From assembly GCF_016859285.1 (NCBI RefSeq), contig NC_053415.1, positions 4,227,001 through 4,291,000 of the forward strand: DNA of 64,000 nt, in the 5' to 3' direction. The translations under genes were made by a program, and so were the position numbers. Under the pieces are notes generated by a model that was not told the origin of the DNA, made no database searches, and saw only the letters and a list, made by a program, of their open reading frames with translations. The stretch is from Xiphias gladius (Eukaryota; Chordata; Actinopteri; Istiophoriformes; Xiphiidae). This document shows, piece by piece, positions 37,461 to 49,720 of this stretch. Every line of letters starts with the position of its first letter. Positions within the stretch are counted from its first letter, which is position 1.

Positions 37461-38618
37461 ATGAAAGCTGTGATTCTCGCCGCCGGTTACGGAACCAGGC
37501 TCCAGAGGGATGTGGTGGCCGACAGCAGCGGGCGGTTCGCTCACCTGGCTGGCACTGCTAAGCCGCTGCTGCCGGTGGGAGGCTGTGCCTTGATATCCCA
37601 CTGGGTCCATGCCCTGAGCGCCTGTGGCGCCGTGGACTGCATTTATGTTGTCGTAAGTAGTTACCACAGTGTAGTCAGCGGAGGGATCGCCTAGGTTAAG
37701 TTCGTTTACTCAAGTATTGTTTTCAATACATTTGAGGTACTTGTACCTTACTTAAATACTTTCATTTTGTGATACTTTATACCTAACTATATAATATTAT
37801 ATACCAATACATTTCAGTGGGGAAACAATGTACTTTTGACTCCACTAACGCTACAGTTCTGATTCATAATACATTTAAAAGTACTACTTTCTAATAGCTT
37901 TGCATAGTAAGAGTTTACATACAAAACATATGCTCGCATTTTAAAATATGGTGCATTATTAAAATGAAACTTCCAAACAGTACATTCAAGTTAAAATTAG
38001 CTGCATGACATTATTGTATCAATAATAATAATCCAACAATGTATATAAAAACATGACACTGAAAGATGCCAACGGCATCAATGAGTGGTCTTATGATATT
38101 CTAAGTAAATTCTGCATATACTTGTGTTTCAAACTAGGATCAGACCAGTGTGTGTGTGTGTGTGTGTGTGTTTTTTTAAGGCCATTACAGATATTTTTTG
38201 CATTAAGGGCCAGGGCTGATGTGTGTAATTGAGTGCGCCTGGTTTTCAGGTATAACTCTGACCTGAGCATAAATGATCCGTTCTGTGCCTCCGCTTATGT
38301 CTTTCAACTGTTGTCCTCTCCCCAGACTAATGCTCTTTACCATGCTGCATTTGAAGAGTGGGCTGCACATTTCACAAATGTCAAGATTCTCAGCGACCAG
38401 ACAAGAAGCAATGATGTAAATTCAGTTTTCCCATTATTGTTTTCACAGTCATCACTACCTTTGTAGCATGTTTTGGACCTTAGAAAAGGAGACTTTTCAT
38501 ACCATCCACTGACTTAATAAGCTCAAGTCTCAAGTCTCATAGTGGCAGACATGTTCCATGCTTAGGTGTCTTTGAAAATACATTTCTTGATTGGCTTTCT
38601 TTAGATCAGAAAGGGTCA

Positions 38619-38687
<69 letters not shown>

Positions 38688-40706
38688 ATAAACCTTCAAA
38701 GCTCATGTTCTCATTCCACCAGGAGCGTCTTGGTGCTATGGCCTGCCTGCAGCTTGCAGTAAAGCACTTCAAGATTGAAGACCACGTGGTAGTTATCGGA
38801 GGGTACGTTTTTAAACTCAACAGTGTCAATAGTACCATGCAGAGGCAAGTCTTATTAGCTATGAAATCTAGCCCTGTTCCCTGACAAACTGATGCAACTG
38901 TCTCTCCAATCCTAAACAGTGATACCCTCTTCAAAGAAGATTTCAGCTTCAGTAAAGTTAAAGAGAGGTTTTCTGACCGGCAAGCACACTATGAGGACAG
39001 CTGTCTAGTGCTCTCGTACCAGTGCAAAGACGAAGGTGGGGTTTACAGCATTTGCAGAGCTAAGTGAAGCTGATGAGCTGCTTCGGAACCAGACATTTTG
39101 ATTCTGACATGACTAGCCACTGAGCAGATTCAGTGGAGATGTTTGGGCTCAAATGTAATCCTATAAAAGCTTTTAGGGAAGTGGGTGAATCTCATCTTAG
39201 AATGTCCATCTTGGCTTTGCCTCATGCTCACAGTCAGTTCTATATTGTGTCTGTACAGAAACCCATAAGTACGGGATACTGGAAGTAGACAGTGATCTTC
39301 ATGTCCTCTGTATGAAGGAGAAACCTCTTCCTTCTGAGACAAGGTCAAGGAGAGCAGTAAGTTTACCATAAACACTAACCAAGGTCTACCAGTGATAAAA
39401 GAATATTTACGATGGCAAATGACCCTGTAGAAAAAGAGAGTACAAAAAGGACCCAACTGAAATCTTTACTTAGTCTTGAGAGAAATGACGTTATGCCATA
39501 AGAGCTGCCAGCCAGGTTCTCTACAGTGCAGTTAATGGTACCAGGACAGTCGTGCAACTGTTGTTGTTTTGGCAGTGTAAGCCAGCACTTTGGATTTGAA
39601 ATGAAACAATGATTAGGAAGTTAAAGTGCGGACACTCGGCTTTAGTTTGAGCACTTTTACAGCAACATCAGATGAGCAGTGTGGGAACTGTAGGCCTTTC
39701 TATTCAGTCATTCCATTTCACTAGAATAAAGTTATATTTAATCTCAGGTAGCAAATCATTTGCCATTCAATGACTGGCTAATGTTTGCGACACATGAACA
39801 TCAGCATACACTTGGTATCCTTCCTAATGGTACTCTGCCAGAACTGCCATCTTCCTTTCTCGCTGTTTTCAGAGGTACTGTATTTTGCCTCCACTCTGAT
39901 CTTCAGCAAGTGAAATACGAAGTATCGGTTGAGTGAGGTTAGGTGATTTACTTGGCTAGTCAAGAACATTCAACTCACCACATAAAAACTCTTATGTTGC
40001 CTTGATAGTTAAGGATCATTGCCCAGCTACATTGTCCTAAAACTGGTGTGATCATTGCCATATATTTATTGATATATGAAGGTTATTGGTATTTTTATGT
40101 AAAGCCTGACTTGTACTATGCATGTATTCATTTTTGAAGACATTATCAAGCAGCAACCAGCTAATAAACTCCATTTGTGTTTCAGTGTCCTTGTTTCTAT
40201 ATGTTATCGAAGAAAAGCCTTCCTCTGTTGGATACCTTCCTCGAGGAGAAGAAGGTAGGTTTAATCATCAAAAGTCCAACATGTGACGTGAGAAAAAGAG
40301 GGAGTTGTGTGTTTTAATTTCTCTACTATGCACACCTTTATATTTCCATAGGAAGCTCCTATTGAAGAGAAGGATGCCCCAGGAAACTTTGTGTCTTGGC
40401 TCATTCCAAGGTAATTTCTGATGGATCCTTTAGAATCAGGAATATGAGTTTTACTCAGCAAAGTTATCCCAATCATTTAGAAATCCTGCTTTGTGGGATA
40501 GATTTAAAAGGTGTATTAGCTTCCCATTTGTAAGTGTATTTCTCAGTAAATCATGTTTGTTTGGTTTTTTTTCTTCTTCTTTCAGGAAGCCAGTATACGT
40601 TCATCAGATTTCTGGGCGTTTTGATGTTGGAAACTTGCCTTCTTACATTGAATGTGACGTTTACTTCAGAGAAAAACTTCAAGATGTCAATTCTTACATG
40701 GTTTAG
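37461..40706 (+). CDS. Sugar-phosphate nucleotidyltransferase-like protein, bacterial type
   Basis: Predicted to join a nucleoside triphosphate and a sugar-1-phosphate to make an NDP-sugar, from the Rossmann-type NTP_transferase fold; the substrate is unknown. Eight exons: 37461-37652, 38326-38415, 38723-38802, 38920-39035, 39259-39356, 40186-40254, 40352-40410, 40586-40706, giving 274 residues in frame. The signature LAAGYGTRL is at 6-14, TAKPLLPVGG at 32-41 with the conserved Lys34, a GGD metal-binding Asp at 122, YGILEVD at 164-170, a KEKP segment near 178-181 and FDVG with the second metal Asp at 247-250. It lacks the C-terminal left-handed beta-helix of animal GMPPA/GMPPB and eIF2B subunits, and matches the short bacterial glucose-1-phosphate-type enzymes in length. 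The frame opens six bases earlier with GTG, but the ATG at 37461 is the likely start. I know no mammalian counterpart. Confidence 0.85.
38149..38171. repeat. (TG)n microsatellite
   Basis: A short TG tract followed by a T-run, in intron 1 of the nucleotidyltransferase gene. Confidence 0.85.
38621..38682. repeat. (TA)n followed by poly-T
   Basis: About 34 bp of TA repeat run directly into about 26 T residues, just upstream of the acceptor of exon 3 of the nucleotidyltransferase gene. Confidence 0.95.
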
Positions 40707-40733
40707 AGGAAACAAATGGATAAAAACAACATA

Positions 40734-40739
40734 TTTATT
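40734..40739 (-). other. Candidate asnsd1 polyadenylation signal
   Basis: AATAAA on the minus strand about 217 bases beyond the asnsd1 stop. It lies inside the predicted 3' UTR of the convergent nucleotidyltransferase gene. Confidence 0.4.
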
Positions 40740-40847
40740 ATGCCATGTTAAAAAAAATTTATCCACAGCAAACACCGAAAGAAAAAAAAAAGAAAAGGAA
40801 AAAAAAAAATCACCTTAAATTTGAAATCATGACCAAGAATCTGTAAC

Positions 40848-40853
40848 AATAAA
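40848..40853 (+). other. Candidate polyadenylation signal of the nucleotidyltransferase gene
   Basis: AATAAA about 142 bases after the stop codon at 40706 and about 100 bases before the end of the convergent asnsd1 coding region. Confidence 0.5.
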
Positions 40854-40955
40854 TCAAGAACTGTGGCTGTAAATATTAATTTTATAATGTAATTTTAGAA
40901 TAACTATTTTCTATTAAAATTATTTGAATACTATTCATTAAAACCAATGATTTTT

Positions 40956-43900
40956 CTATCCAGTGAGGAGTCTTGTGCATTTGTCAGAAGCCTTTTCATG
41001 GCTTTCCTCCATCTTTGCGATGCGGGAGCCAAACTGCATGGCTCTCTTTGGCAGGACTGCTGATTGGCCGAGGCCCAGCTGTTTCGCTGTCAGTCTCAGG
41101 AGTAGTTTCTCCCCGACACCTCGAGGAAGTAACAGGTCTGCCTTTACCCAAACAGGTAGAGAATTCAAGTAGCTCACCACGTCCTCGTCCAAGTAGGGAA
41201 ATCTGCAGATGCAAGAGTGTTATTTGTCAGATTTTATACTCCGAATTATGGGGGTGAATGGAATTTTATCTGTGGTGCTCATAGCATTGACATTTCTGAT
41301 TTAAAGAAAAAATCGACGACAAGAAAAATTTGCTTAAACAGTTTGACTGTTCTTCCAGATATTCCACACAACACAGTAGGTAATTTGTATACACACCATT
41401 TCTTTGCAGTTCAACCTTTTCAATTGTGGCTGATGAGACCCCTGCTTAGGGCGAAGGTGGGTGGAAATGTCCTAAGAATTATACGAGGTCATGCCTTGTA
41501 CCATTAAAGGACCAGTGTGTAGGATTTAGTGACATCTAGCGATGATGTTTCAGATTGCAACTAGCTGAATACCCCCCCCCCCTTTCCAAGCGTGTAGGAG
41601 AACCTATAGTGGCCTTCAGGTAACCTAAAAACACGAAAGGCCCAGTGTTTGGTTTGTCTGTTCTGGGCTACTGTAGAAACATGGCGATGCAACACGGCAG
41701 GCTCCGTGGAAGCGGACCCGCTTCCTATGTAGATATGAAGGGCTCATTCTAAGCTAACGAAACAGGATTCTTAGTTTCAGGGGATTGTACGCTGGTGAAA
41801 ATACGGATCGGTCATTTGAATAGTAATATAGGTGTAGCCCACCCAGACCTGAAATAAGGTCTGTTCACACAAAATAAGTGAAAATACCTGTATGACTGAA
41901 CCATGAGTGTACAGAGCTTATAAATACATACTGCTCATCTGACTTGCATATAAACTAATATCAAAAGATGTAATCACAGTAACTGTTAGCTTATACCTGT
42001 TACCTTCAGAGGACGAAGGTTGATTTCTTCAGTATAAACAATGAAACTTGACGCTATGTTCTGTGCCCCGTTATTCTTAAATTTCAATATTTATCACATG
42101 TTGAAGCATATCTCATACCTATTTAAGATTATATTTGTTGGAGTGTGTTTACTGAACTTTTTTTTCAGCATTGCTCTTTTTGCTTGCTGGCTAAATGGAA
42201 TGGCTTCCTGGAAACACTAAATGGAAGAGCCTTTGTTAATATAATTATTTGCACCTGTGTCTCTGCTGCTATGGCAAGTCAAAATGATTAGAATCTGAGT
42301 TGAACAGAGCCATCATTGATGTTAGTAAGACCTGTGCATTTCCTACTATGACAAGTCAAAATATCCGCTGTTACCACCTCGTAATGGAGACCGAATATCC
42401 TTTCATATCATGTCCCAGAGAAACTCATGAAAACACAGAAAAAAGGTAAATACTTCACAAAGAGGGGATTTAACCTGCGTATTTGCTGGCCAAAAAGTTG
42501 CTAAACCACTCAGAACTGTAATTAGCCAGTGTGTCGGTTTGAGCAGTACCCTCCCTGTCGTAAGCCCAGGTTTTGGATTCAGCTTCCACTTTTTATTTTT
42601 CTAATACAAACCATTTATACTGTGAGACTTGTTTTATTTTCCAATTGTAAAAATACATATCAAATATTGAGGCTGAAATAATCAAATAAAAGGTACACTG
42701 TGGAGTCGACAGTTGACCACCAGTGGCGCTAAGGAGCAATGTTTTGTTTTGGGTTTGTTTTTGGAAAGGGGTCCGTGTTTTGTTTGTATCAGGCATGAAG
42801 GCACTGGTGGTGTTTCTTACATCTTAACCACTGGTTTCACACTACTCTGATTTACAGTGGGTGGCAGTAACAAAGAAATGAAGCGGTGCGCCAGCAAAGA
42901 TGGTAAAGAAGCAAACTGCAGGCTAGCACACACTGATGCATGACTTAAAATACTTTTTAAAAGTCCGCTTTGCAAATGTTTTACGAGGAGAAAAATGCAC
43001 TCCATACATTGTTAGTCCTCAAGGATACACACACGATGTTTTTGGTGAGAAACAATGACTGGCTTCATTTAAAGAAAACTCCACAGGGCACCATTAATGG
43101 TAATGTAAAAATACTAATTTTGGTTTTTAAAAAAATGAAATACCTTTTGAATTTTATAACTGTTGCACAGACAAAATATGCAATTTCGAGACATCAATTT
43201 GGCTGTGATAACTTGAAAATGGTATTTGAAACAGGTTCCCCACCTACCTAGCCTCCTTCCCATGGTCCCCTATAACTCTGTCGTCTCTGCCTAAATTCCT
43301 TGAGGAGATCCTGCCCAGCTCCATGGCTAGTTCCCCGATCAATCCCTCATGTCCAGACATCTTAAATCGGACTCTGTGTCTGGAGTAACCTGCTAGCTGC
43401 TCATCTGCTCCAATTCCTGTCAAAATGACCTGCAAGACAGAAACTTTATTGAAAAGCAGATCAAGAAGAATTGTGAAACATCTATTATTTACAATTATTA
43501 TTTGTTTACTGTAAGAGAAAATGCATTTTTGATTTATTGTTTTAACAACAATTATATCCCCTTCCCTTTAATTGCCAAACATTTTATCCCTCCGCATTCA
43601 CACTACTGTAAAAGCCCAGGTGACAGCTACATCAAATCTCATGCATAGGTTCAAAGTCAAACAAGAGCTCAGGACCCTTTGTTCCTGGCAAAGTGGAAAG
43701 TCCAAAGAATGATGACTGTACTTTACCTTTGCTGATGATGTGAAAGGCCTCCGGTCGTTGTCCTCCATGACGAACCCCGTCCCTCTTGCTGCAAACCACA
43801 CAGCACACCCAATGCTGTCATCAAGCACTGTGTCCAGTGGATGCACCAAATGACAAATGCGCCCCTGTCGCATTTTCTGCAGCTCTTCCTGCGTTACATT

Positions 43901-45133
43901 GATTTCAACAAAATTCCATCTTCTCTCAGGATTCAGGTGTTTTAATTCCTTGAGACCTGCTTTTCCAGTAATTCTGTCCGGAACATCAAAGGGGCTGAAT
44001 GTTGGGGAACCAGCTCCAACAGTCTTAGAATCTGTGGGCTTATTTTTGTGCTTTTTGGGATTCTTTGCAGATTCTTTCTGCTTCTTTGGCTCCTGTAGTT
44101 TAAATGCTACATTGAGAAGGTCTATTGGTTCATGAGCAGGGACGTGACGGTCGGCCAAAACAGCGAGAATCATAGAATCGATACCTCCTGAGAAAAGTAT
44201 GCCAACACTAGCATGGTCATTATTAGGTGCACTGTCTTGCACCTCAAAAGGCAGAGACTGGACACGTCGCCTTACTGCCTCACTCAGAACATCAATGAGA
44301 TAGTTCACCTCATCATTTTTCTCTTGGCTAGCAAGCAGCTGCTCCAGATCTTTGACAGATGAGTGGGGGTTTGGATGAGACTCTGTCTCATTTAATGCCT
44401 TCGGGATGGACATATTAAGAGGGCACACGGGTGAGCTGAGTACTAGTCCTGATTGGTTCATCACAGCCGTGCAGCCGCTGGGAACAAACCCCAATATAGC
44501 TTCCATGCAAGTAAAGATGGCATCCTTTCCTGCATATGCCCAAGGATAAACCTCAAACGTCACAGTGCCGGCTTCTGTCACTGCCTTCAGGTCAATCCTG
44601 TACACACCAACTGCTGGGACTTCTTGCCAAGTAAACTGATCTCCTCCAGAAGCGTGAGCTGCCACAGAAGTCAGGGTCAAAACCTCTGCATCAAATTTCC
44701 AGAGCAAACTCCTCCTGCCAAAGAAGTCTCTGCCAAACCAGAGGTAGTCTCCAGCCTTTTGGTAGTAAACAAACCCCCATGGTCCCCTCATACTGGACAG
44801 GACAGACAGAATCTCTGAAGGGCTGCCGCAGGTCGACAGCCACTGAGAGACAACAGCAGTGTCGTTTTCCACTGGCATCACTGGCAGACCTCCGAAAATC
44901 TCCCCATTCCACAAAAGGACATTTCCAGTGTTGTCTTGAAGTGGCTGAGGGGTAAGAAGACCTCTCATGTGAAGAATGTGGGCAGAGAATAAACACCGAT
45001 AGCAAGGATTTCTGCCTGTAACCGTTAGATCCTGGCTTGAGTCGGGCCCTCTTCTCTTCAAATGTTCATAAACTGTTTTGTCCCACCCGAAGTGAGTGGA
45101 TGACAGACTCAACTGACAAAAGATGCCGCACAT
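40956..45133 (-). CDS. asnsd1: Asparagine synthetase domain-containing protein 1
   Basis: Paralogue of asparagine synthetase with an N-terminal class II glutamine amidotransferase domain and a C-terminal synthetase domain; its own reaction is not firmly established. Three coding exons: 45133-43727, 43429-43248, 41202-40956, totalling 1836 nt and 611 residues, in frame. The sequence begins MCGIFC, so the amidotransferase nucleophile Cys2 is present after Met removal. The WNGEIF and [13 protein letters not shown] blocks follow, then the ATP-pyrophosphatase loop SGGIDS at 315-320, LLNVAF, and the highly conserved [44 protein letters not shown] split across exons, ending in [17 protein letters not shown] Lys-rich insert (about 365-385) is variable in the family. 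Human ASNSD1 is 643 residues; this tail is shorter. It shares its transcript with the ASDURF frame upstream. Confidence 0.96.
41505..41830. repeat. Teleost 'accagtgtgtaggatttagt' repeat
   Basis: It sits in the long last intron of asnsd1. The opening 'ggaccagtgtgtaggattta' with 'gacatctagcgatga', a C-run, 'cgtgtaggagaacctatagt' and 'aacatggcgatgcaacacgg' are the diagnostic blocks of a short non-autonomous repeat very common in spiny-rayed fishes. It has no coding potential. Confidence 0.6.
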
Positions 45134-45153
45134 TGTCTTGGTGAAGATCAGTC

Positions 45154-45949
45154 TTACATATCCTGCAGTTTCTTTTTCATATTATCCAGTTCCTCTGGAG
45201 ACAGAAAATTTAATCTGTTACTTTCATCTGCTAATGATGCTAGATGATCAATATCTATGTGCACCCTAAATTATTAAGTAGTAAGACAGAAACCAGTTAG
45301 TTTATCTATTACAATGATGTGCATTCACTCAAGTTTACAGCTCTAAACTTACTTTTGCATGAACCCAGTGTCTGACCTCTGTCTGCCAGGAAGAATATGT
45401 TGCTGTTCCTCTGTTGGATGTAAACTTTCTGGGGGGGTTACATACAAAATGTACAGGATATATGCAAAGATACACATGTTGCGTGAAAAAAATCAGAATG
45501 TAAAAACAACAATTTTCTTTAGAGGTGCGTCTTAAAACACGGGAAAAACGTTTAACACCCTCACCCTGTTCTTCTTCAGATTGGAGAGCTCGTCCAATAC
45601 TACTTTCTGCTCCTTGATCTGGAAGTTAGAAACGCGAATTATTTCACGGACTTATGATGAAATGAAATTACTTCGGGCCACAAAGAGTTGACGGGAGCAT
45701 AATTGCTGGCAGCTTACAGAGCGCCGGGATTCCGTATATTTGTACACGCACGTAAATGCAAATATGACCCCCCCCAACAGGGTTGTAATGTCATCCATGA
45801 ATTCAGCTCTAATACTTTACACGATTACCAGCTCATGCATTAGCCACCAGCTAGGTGTTTATGGCCTACGATACCTTTTTGTTCAGTTCCTCCTTAAGTG
45901 CAGACTGCCCTTCAAAGTTATCGTCGTTGTCCCGACTTTTAGAAGACAT
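45154..45949 (-). CDS. asdurf: ASDURF: prefoldin-like protein encoded upstream of asnsd1
   Basis: In mammals ASDURF is a small beta-prefoldin-like subunit of the PAQosome (R2TP/prefoldin-like co-chaperone), translated from the 5' leader of ASNSD1 mRNA. Here four exons, 45949-45875, 45618-45565, 45428-45353 and 45194-45154, join in frame to 81 residues. The core matches human closely: IKEQKVVLDELSNLKKNRKV followed by YIQQRNSNIFFLADR, two helices joined by a short hairpin as in prefoldins. The N-terminus is acidic and polar and the end is a short Lys-rich helix (ELDNMKKKLQDM). The human protein is 96 residues. The TAA stop ends at 45154, leaving 20 bases before the asnsd1 ATG at 45133 in the same exon, so both frames lie on one mRNA. 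This is too fragmented to appear as a long open frame. Confidence 0.92.
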
Positions 45950-47309
45950 TTTAGTCAAAAAGGTTGGTTTGCTTTACATTAAAGTCCCTGAGGCTAGTTT
46001 ACCTCAGTGTAAACACGTTTAGCGCTAGCTTCGATGAAAGCGATTCCGGGTGTGGAGCCCTGTCTAGTCCTAGCTTCACTGCCTCCTGGAGGCGGGAGGT
46101 TGATATAATCCATTAGTTTTTATTATAATTGCCTTGAGTTTTTAGGTCTTTGTATAAGCTTTTAGCTTCCTACCTCTCCTGCACAAGCTCGTTTGCTAAA
46201 GATTTATGTATGTCTGGTACATTTAGGTGAAAGTGTGTTTGTATATATGTGAGTTTCGTCTCTGTGTATATAATATATTTTTTATAATAATTGTACTTTT
46301 TGATGTGAAAAGAAAAAAATGTTTCCAGAAATTTGTAAAGGAATTTGATTTATAGAAGTTTAATTTGGGTGTCTTATTTTATCATCTTTTATCTAATGGT
46401 GGTATAGCCAAAGCTAAAAGACTTGCATTTTATGAGTCTTCAAATGTCCCACTTCCTTTACTACCTTTCTGAAACATCACATTGTGATTAGTTCTGTGGA
46501 ACATTTCAGACAACATCCGCACCTGCAACATATCAGTCAAAACAAGCTCTGCACACTCAGTGACAGCCTTAGATTTGCAAAAACAGCCTCCTTTTCTCAT
46601 CGTCACAGTTACATACACCGTTTTTCACTTTCAGATCCAGTCAATAAAAGAAACTGTTGTCAGAGCTGTCATCTGGTCAGGCTTGCCTGAGGGCCCAGCC
46701 AATTAATCTGTCTGGGTCTAATGAAAATAGACAATTTTTTCCTTTATACAAAGTTATCAGAGCCCAAGGCAACAACATTTATTAATTTATTTCTATAAAA
46801 CCCTTGATCCTGTACAGGGTGACAATAGGGGAATGAATGCTTTCCCAGAATACACTGGGTGAGAGGCTGGCTACATCGTGGACGGGTCATTTATCACAGG
46901 GCTAACACATACAGTATACACAGACAAACACATTCACATCCATATTTACATCTCCACACACGCAGTCCACCAGACCTGCATGACTTTAGACTGAGGTGGA
47001 AACACACACAGTCACAGTGAAAACACACAGTATCAAACTCCCAGGACTCTCCACTGTGAGGCAACAGTGCAGGACCACCTAGTGACCATGCTGCCAAATG
47101 TTAAGTCTCCAGAAAATAAAACTTGACCGGTGCCTGTGGTGACAAGAGAATCACACGGGAGTTTAGGAACAAAAATCCGGAAAGAGCTGCAGAGATGATG
47201 TAATTTGAGTCTGTTCAAAACTCAAGGGTCAATTTAATACAAGTACCTTAAAACTGTACGTAAATCCAGTACTTGAGTAAATGTACTTATTTACTCTCCA
47301 CCACTGAGA

Positions 47310-47590
47310 CAAAGTACTGGACAAATTTTGACCTAATGATGGAGGATCACCAACATTATTAGGCTACAGTTTATCCTGAGGGGAAATTTCAAGGCAATCC
47401 ATCCAATAGTTGTCAAGAAATATCAGCTCAAAACCACAACGTTCAACATCATGGTGACGCTAAAGGAAAGTCAGGGGATCCCCAGAGTCAGTTGGACTGA
47501 TCCTCTGGGGACCATGAATGTCCGTACCACATTTCATGGCAATCCATCCAATAGTTGTTGAGATATTTCAGCCTTTACCAAAGAAAGAAT
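47310..47590. repeat. Teleost interspersed repeat, 'ggcaatccatccaatagttg' family
   Basis: The blocks 'caaggcaatccatccaatag' and 'tggcaatccatccaatagtt' occur twice, about 140 bp apart, around 'ctctggggaccatgaatgtc'. This sequence is a hallmark of an abundant fish non-autonomous element. It appears to be the continuation of the repeat at 4455-4860. Confidence 0.6.
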
Positions 47591-49374
47591 TGTGGCATCC
47601 ACAGACCCTTGCCACTAGCATGGTTAAAAAGCTAAGCAGAGATGAGAGCATTAATCACTCACTTCCACAATCCAGATTTTCCCAGATGGAATTTGCAGTA
47701 ATTTAAACTATCAACCTTCCAGGCACAAATGCCCACTGCTGTCTTTCATTATAATCTCTTAGAGTACACATGTGGTATAATTACATTAAAAAGATAATTT
47801 TGAGTATCTGAGATTTACTGGCCTGGCAGCAGTCAACAGCCAGTAAAGAAAGACTACCCTGGATGACACAGATGTTGAACTTGCTCCAGCAGTTGGTCAA
47901 GCACCGTTCGAACTCGCAGTGGGACAGACAAACACACCTGTTTGAGGTCTCACGTTGGCTTGCTGCCCACATCACTTGCTGCGATGTATTGATCTGAAAC
48001 AGCTGTCAGATGTTTACTGTTTCATTCCCTGGAATTGAGGGCTGTCATTTTGGGAAAGGCAGCCAGATCGACACAACCAGACACTGACCTTTGATATTTA
48101 TCGTTCTCTAGTGGACTGAGAGGAGCTGTCAGGTACAAATCAAAGTCTTAGTCCCTGGGCAGCGGTAGATATCGCACAGAAACAATAAGACCACAACACT
48201 GTTACGTTCCAAAAATGGGTAAAGGTAATAATAATTGTAATGATTGTTTCTGGTGTTCTTTGGTCACTCAGATGGTTGGTAATCTATCTATGTCCAGTGT
48301 CATGAGATCTTGGGAGACCTCAAGAGCCTAGCCTTGAGCTCAGTTTCATTGAAATGCCCGAACCACGGGCATTGTTTTTTAATACCTTTTTGCTCTCCTG
48401 TAACAAGGTTTAAGAACTCAGGACAAAAAAAAAAAAAAAACAGAAACCCTGCGTGAAGAATAGACAAACAATCCGATCCAGCCGCAGGTACACCATTCTT
48501 TAGGTTACATTCCACCTCTATCCCTTCTTTTGCTGTGGCTTGTGAGTGTCACACATCTTCAGGCCGCAGGAGGCAAGTCATTCTCATATTTTTGTCCTGG
48601 AAGTATAAATTTAGCCCACGTAAACACAGCTTGTTATTCCAGAGGCAGGTTGAAAAGAGATCCCCTCAGAGGCAGACATACTTGCAGCTCAAATGGCGGC
48701 AAAATGACACAGCAGCTTTCCAACCGCTGATGATGGGTACCTGAGCCTGGCTGACACACTGGCCCACTAATAGTGCGGCTGGTAATCTGTTTGTACCAGC
48801 TCAATGTGTGCAGACTTTCAAATGGTTGAAAGCTCTCTGTGATCCTTGAATAGAACACAAAGGGTTTGAAGTGCCTATTGTCATGACTTGGCTCAAAATA
48901 TGTGCTTATCTCACGTGTTAGCGTCAGTTTTGCTTCCTTATGCGAATGAGATGGCACAGAGGAGGTCTACGTGTTACTCTGGGCCAAAAAGAAAGTATTG
49001 AATTTTACATTTTTTTTACATCGACATATGTGAAAATTGTAATAATAAAAAAAATCTGATTTATTAGTAGCCCAGCAGCATTATGTGTTTTCACATACAT
49101 TCATAGTGCTACATGCTAAAATATAGTAATTATACTGTATGTAGGTAATGACTTGGTTACAGCGCCCACTGAAGTGCTGGTTGGCTGGGAAAGGATCAAA
49201 TATAAAAGGCTAAATACGGGGGCTGATTAACCTACATGGGGGGTTAATCCGGCCCTGAGATGTGGGCCCCCATTACCCACCCTTTCTCTTGCTCTGTGTG
49301 CATTATGGGTGCACTGTATAAGTAGTTTTTGGTAATTTGATGAAGCTGAAATAATAAAGGCCTTGGAGTAAAAA

Positions 49375-49720
49375 ACATATGTTGTGGTTTTAGGAGGGCT
49401 TATACGCTGGACTATTTCTTGGCCAGGTGCAGTAACTTCTCCACTGATTGCCCTACAAACCTCATGGCGATGACGTGTCATATTTACCTTTCTTTTTTTT
49501 TTGTATGGCCTAAAGAAACAAGACATAATGTGTTAATTAGATGCTGGTTGGTGGATTTTGTTACCTTTGGACTGTTTCCCCCTGTTTCCAGTTTTTATGC
49601 TAAGCTAAGCTAACTTTCTCCTGGCTGTAGCTTCACATTTAATGGACAGGCATCTGGTATCAATCTACTCATTTAGCTCGTTTAACAAGAAAGCAAATAA
49701 AAATATTTCCCAAAATGTGA
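49375..49720 (-). repeat. Teleost MITE, 'gggatagttc...gggaaatat' family, copy 1
   Basis: Blocks 'gttgtggttttaggagggct', 'ctggactatttcttggccag', 'gctaagctaagctaactt' and 'atatttcccaaaatg' match, in reverse orientation, the copy at 60985-61560. It is non-coding. Confidence 0.6.

Noticed and set aside
43857-44818. Plus-strand frames of 92 and 121 codons
   Set aside because: They lie opposite the first coding exon of asnsd1, which fully explains the coding signal.
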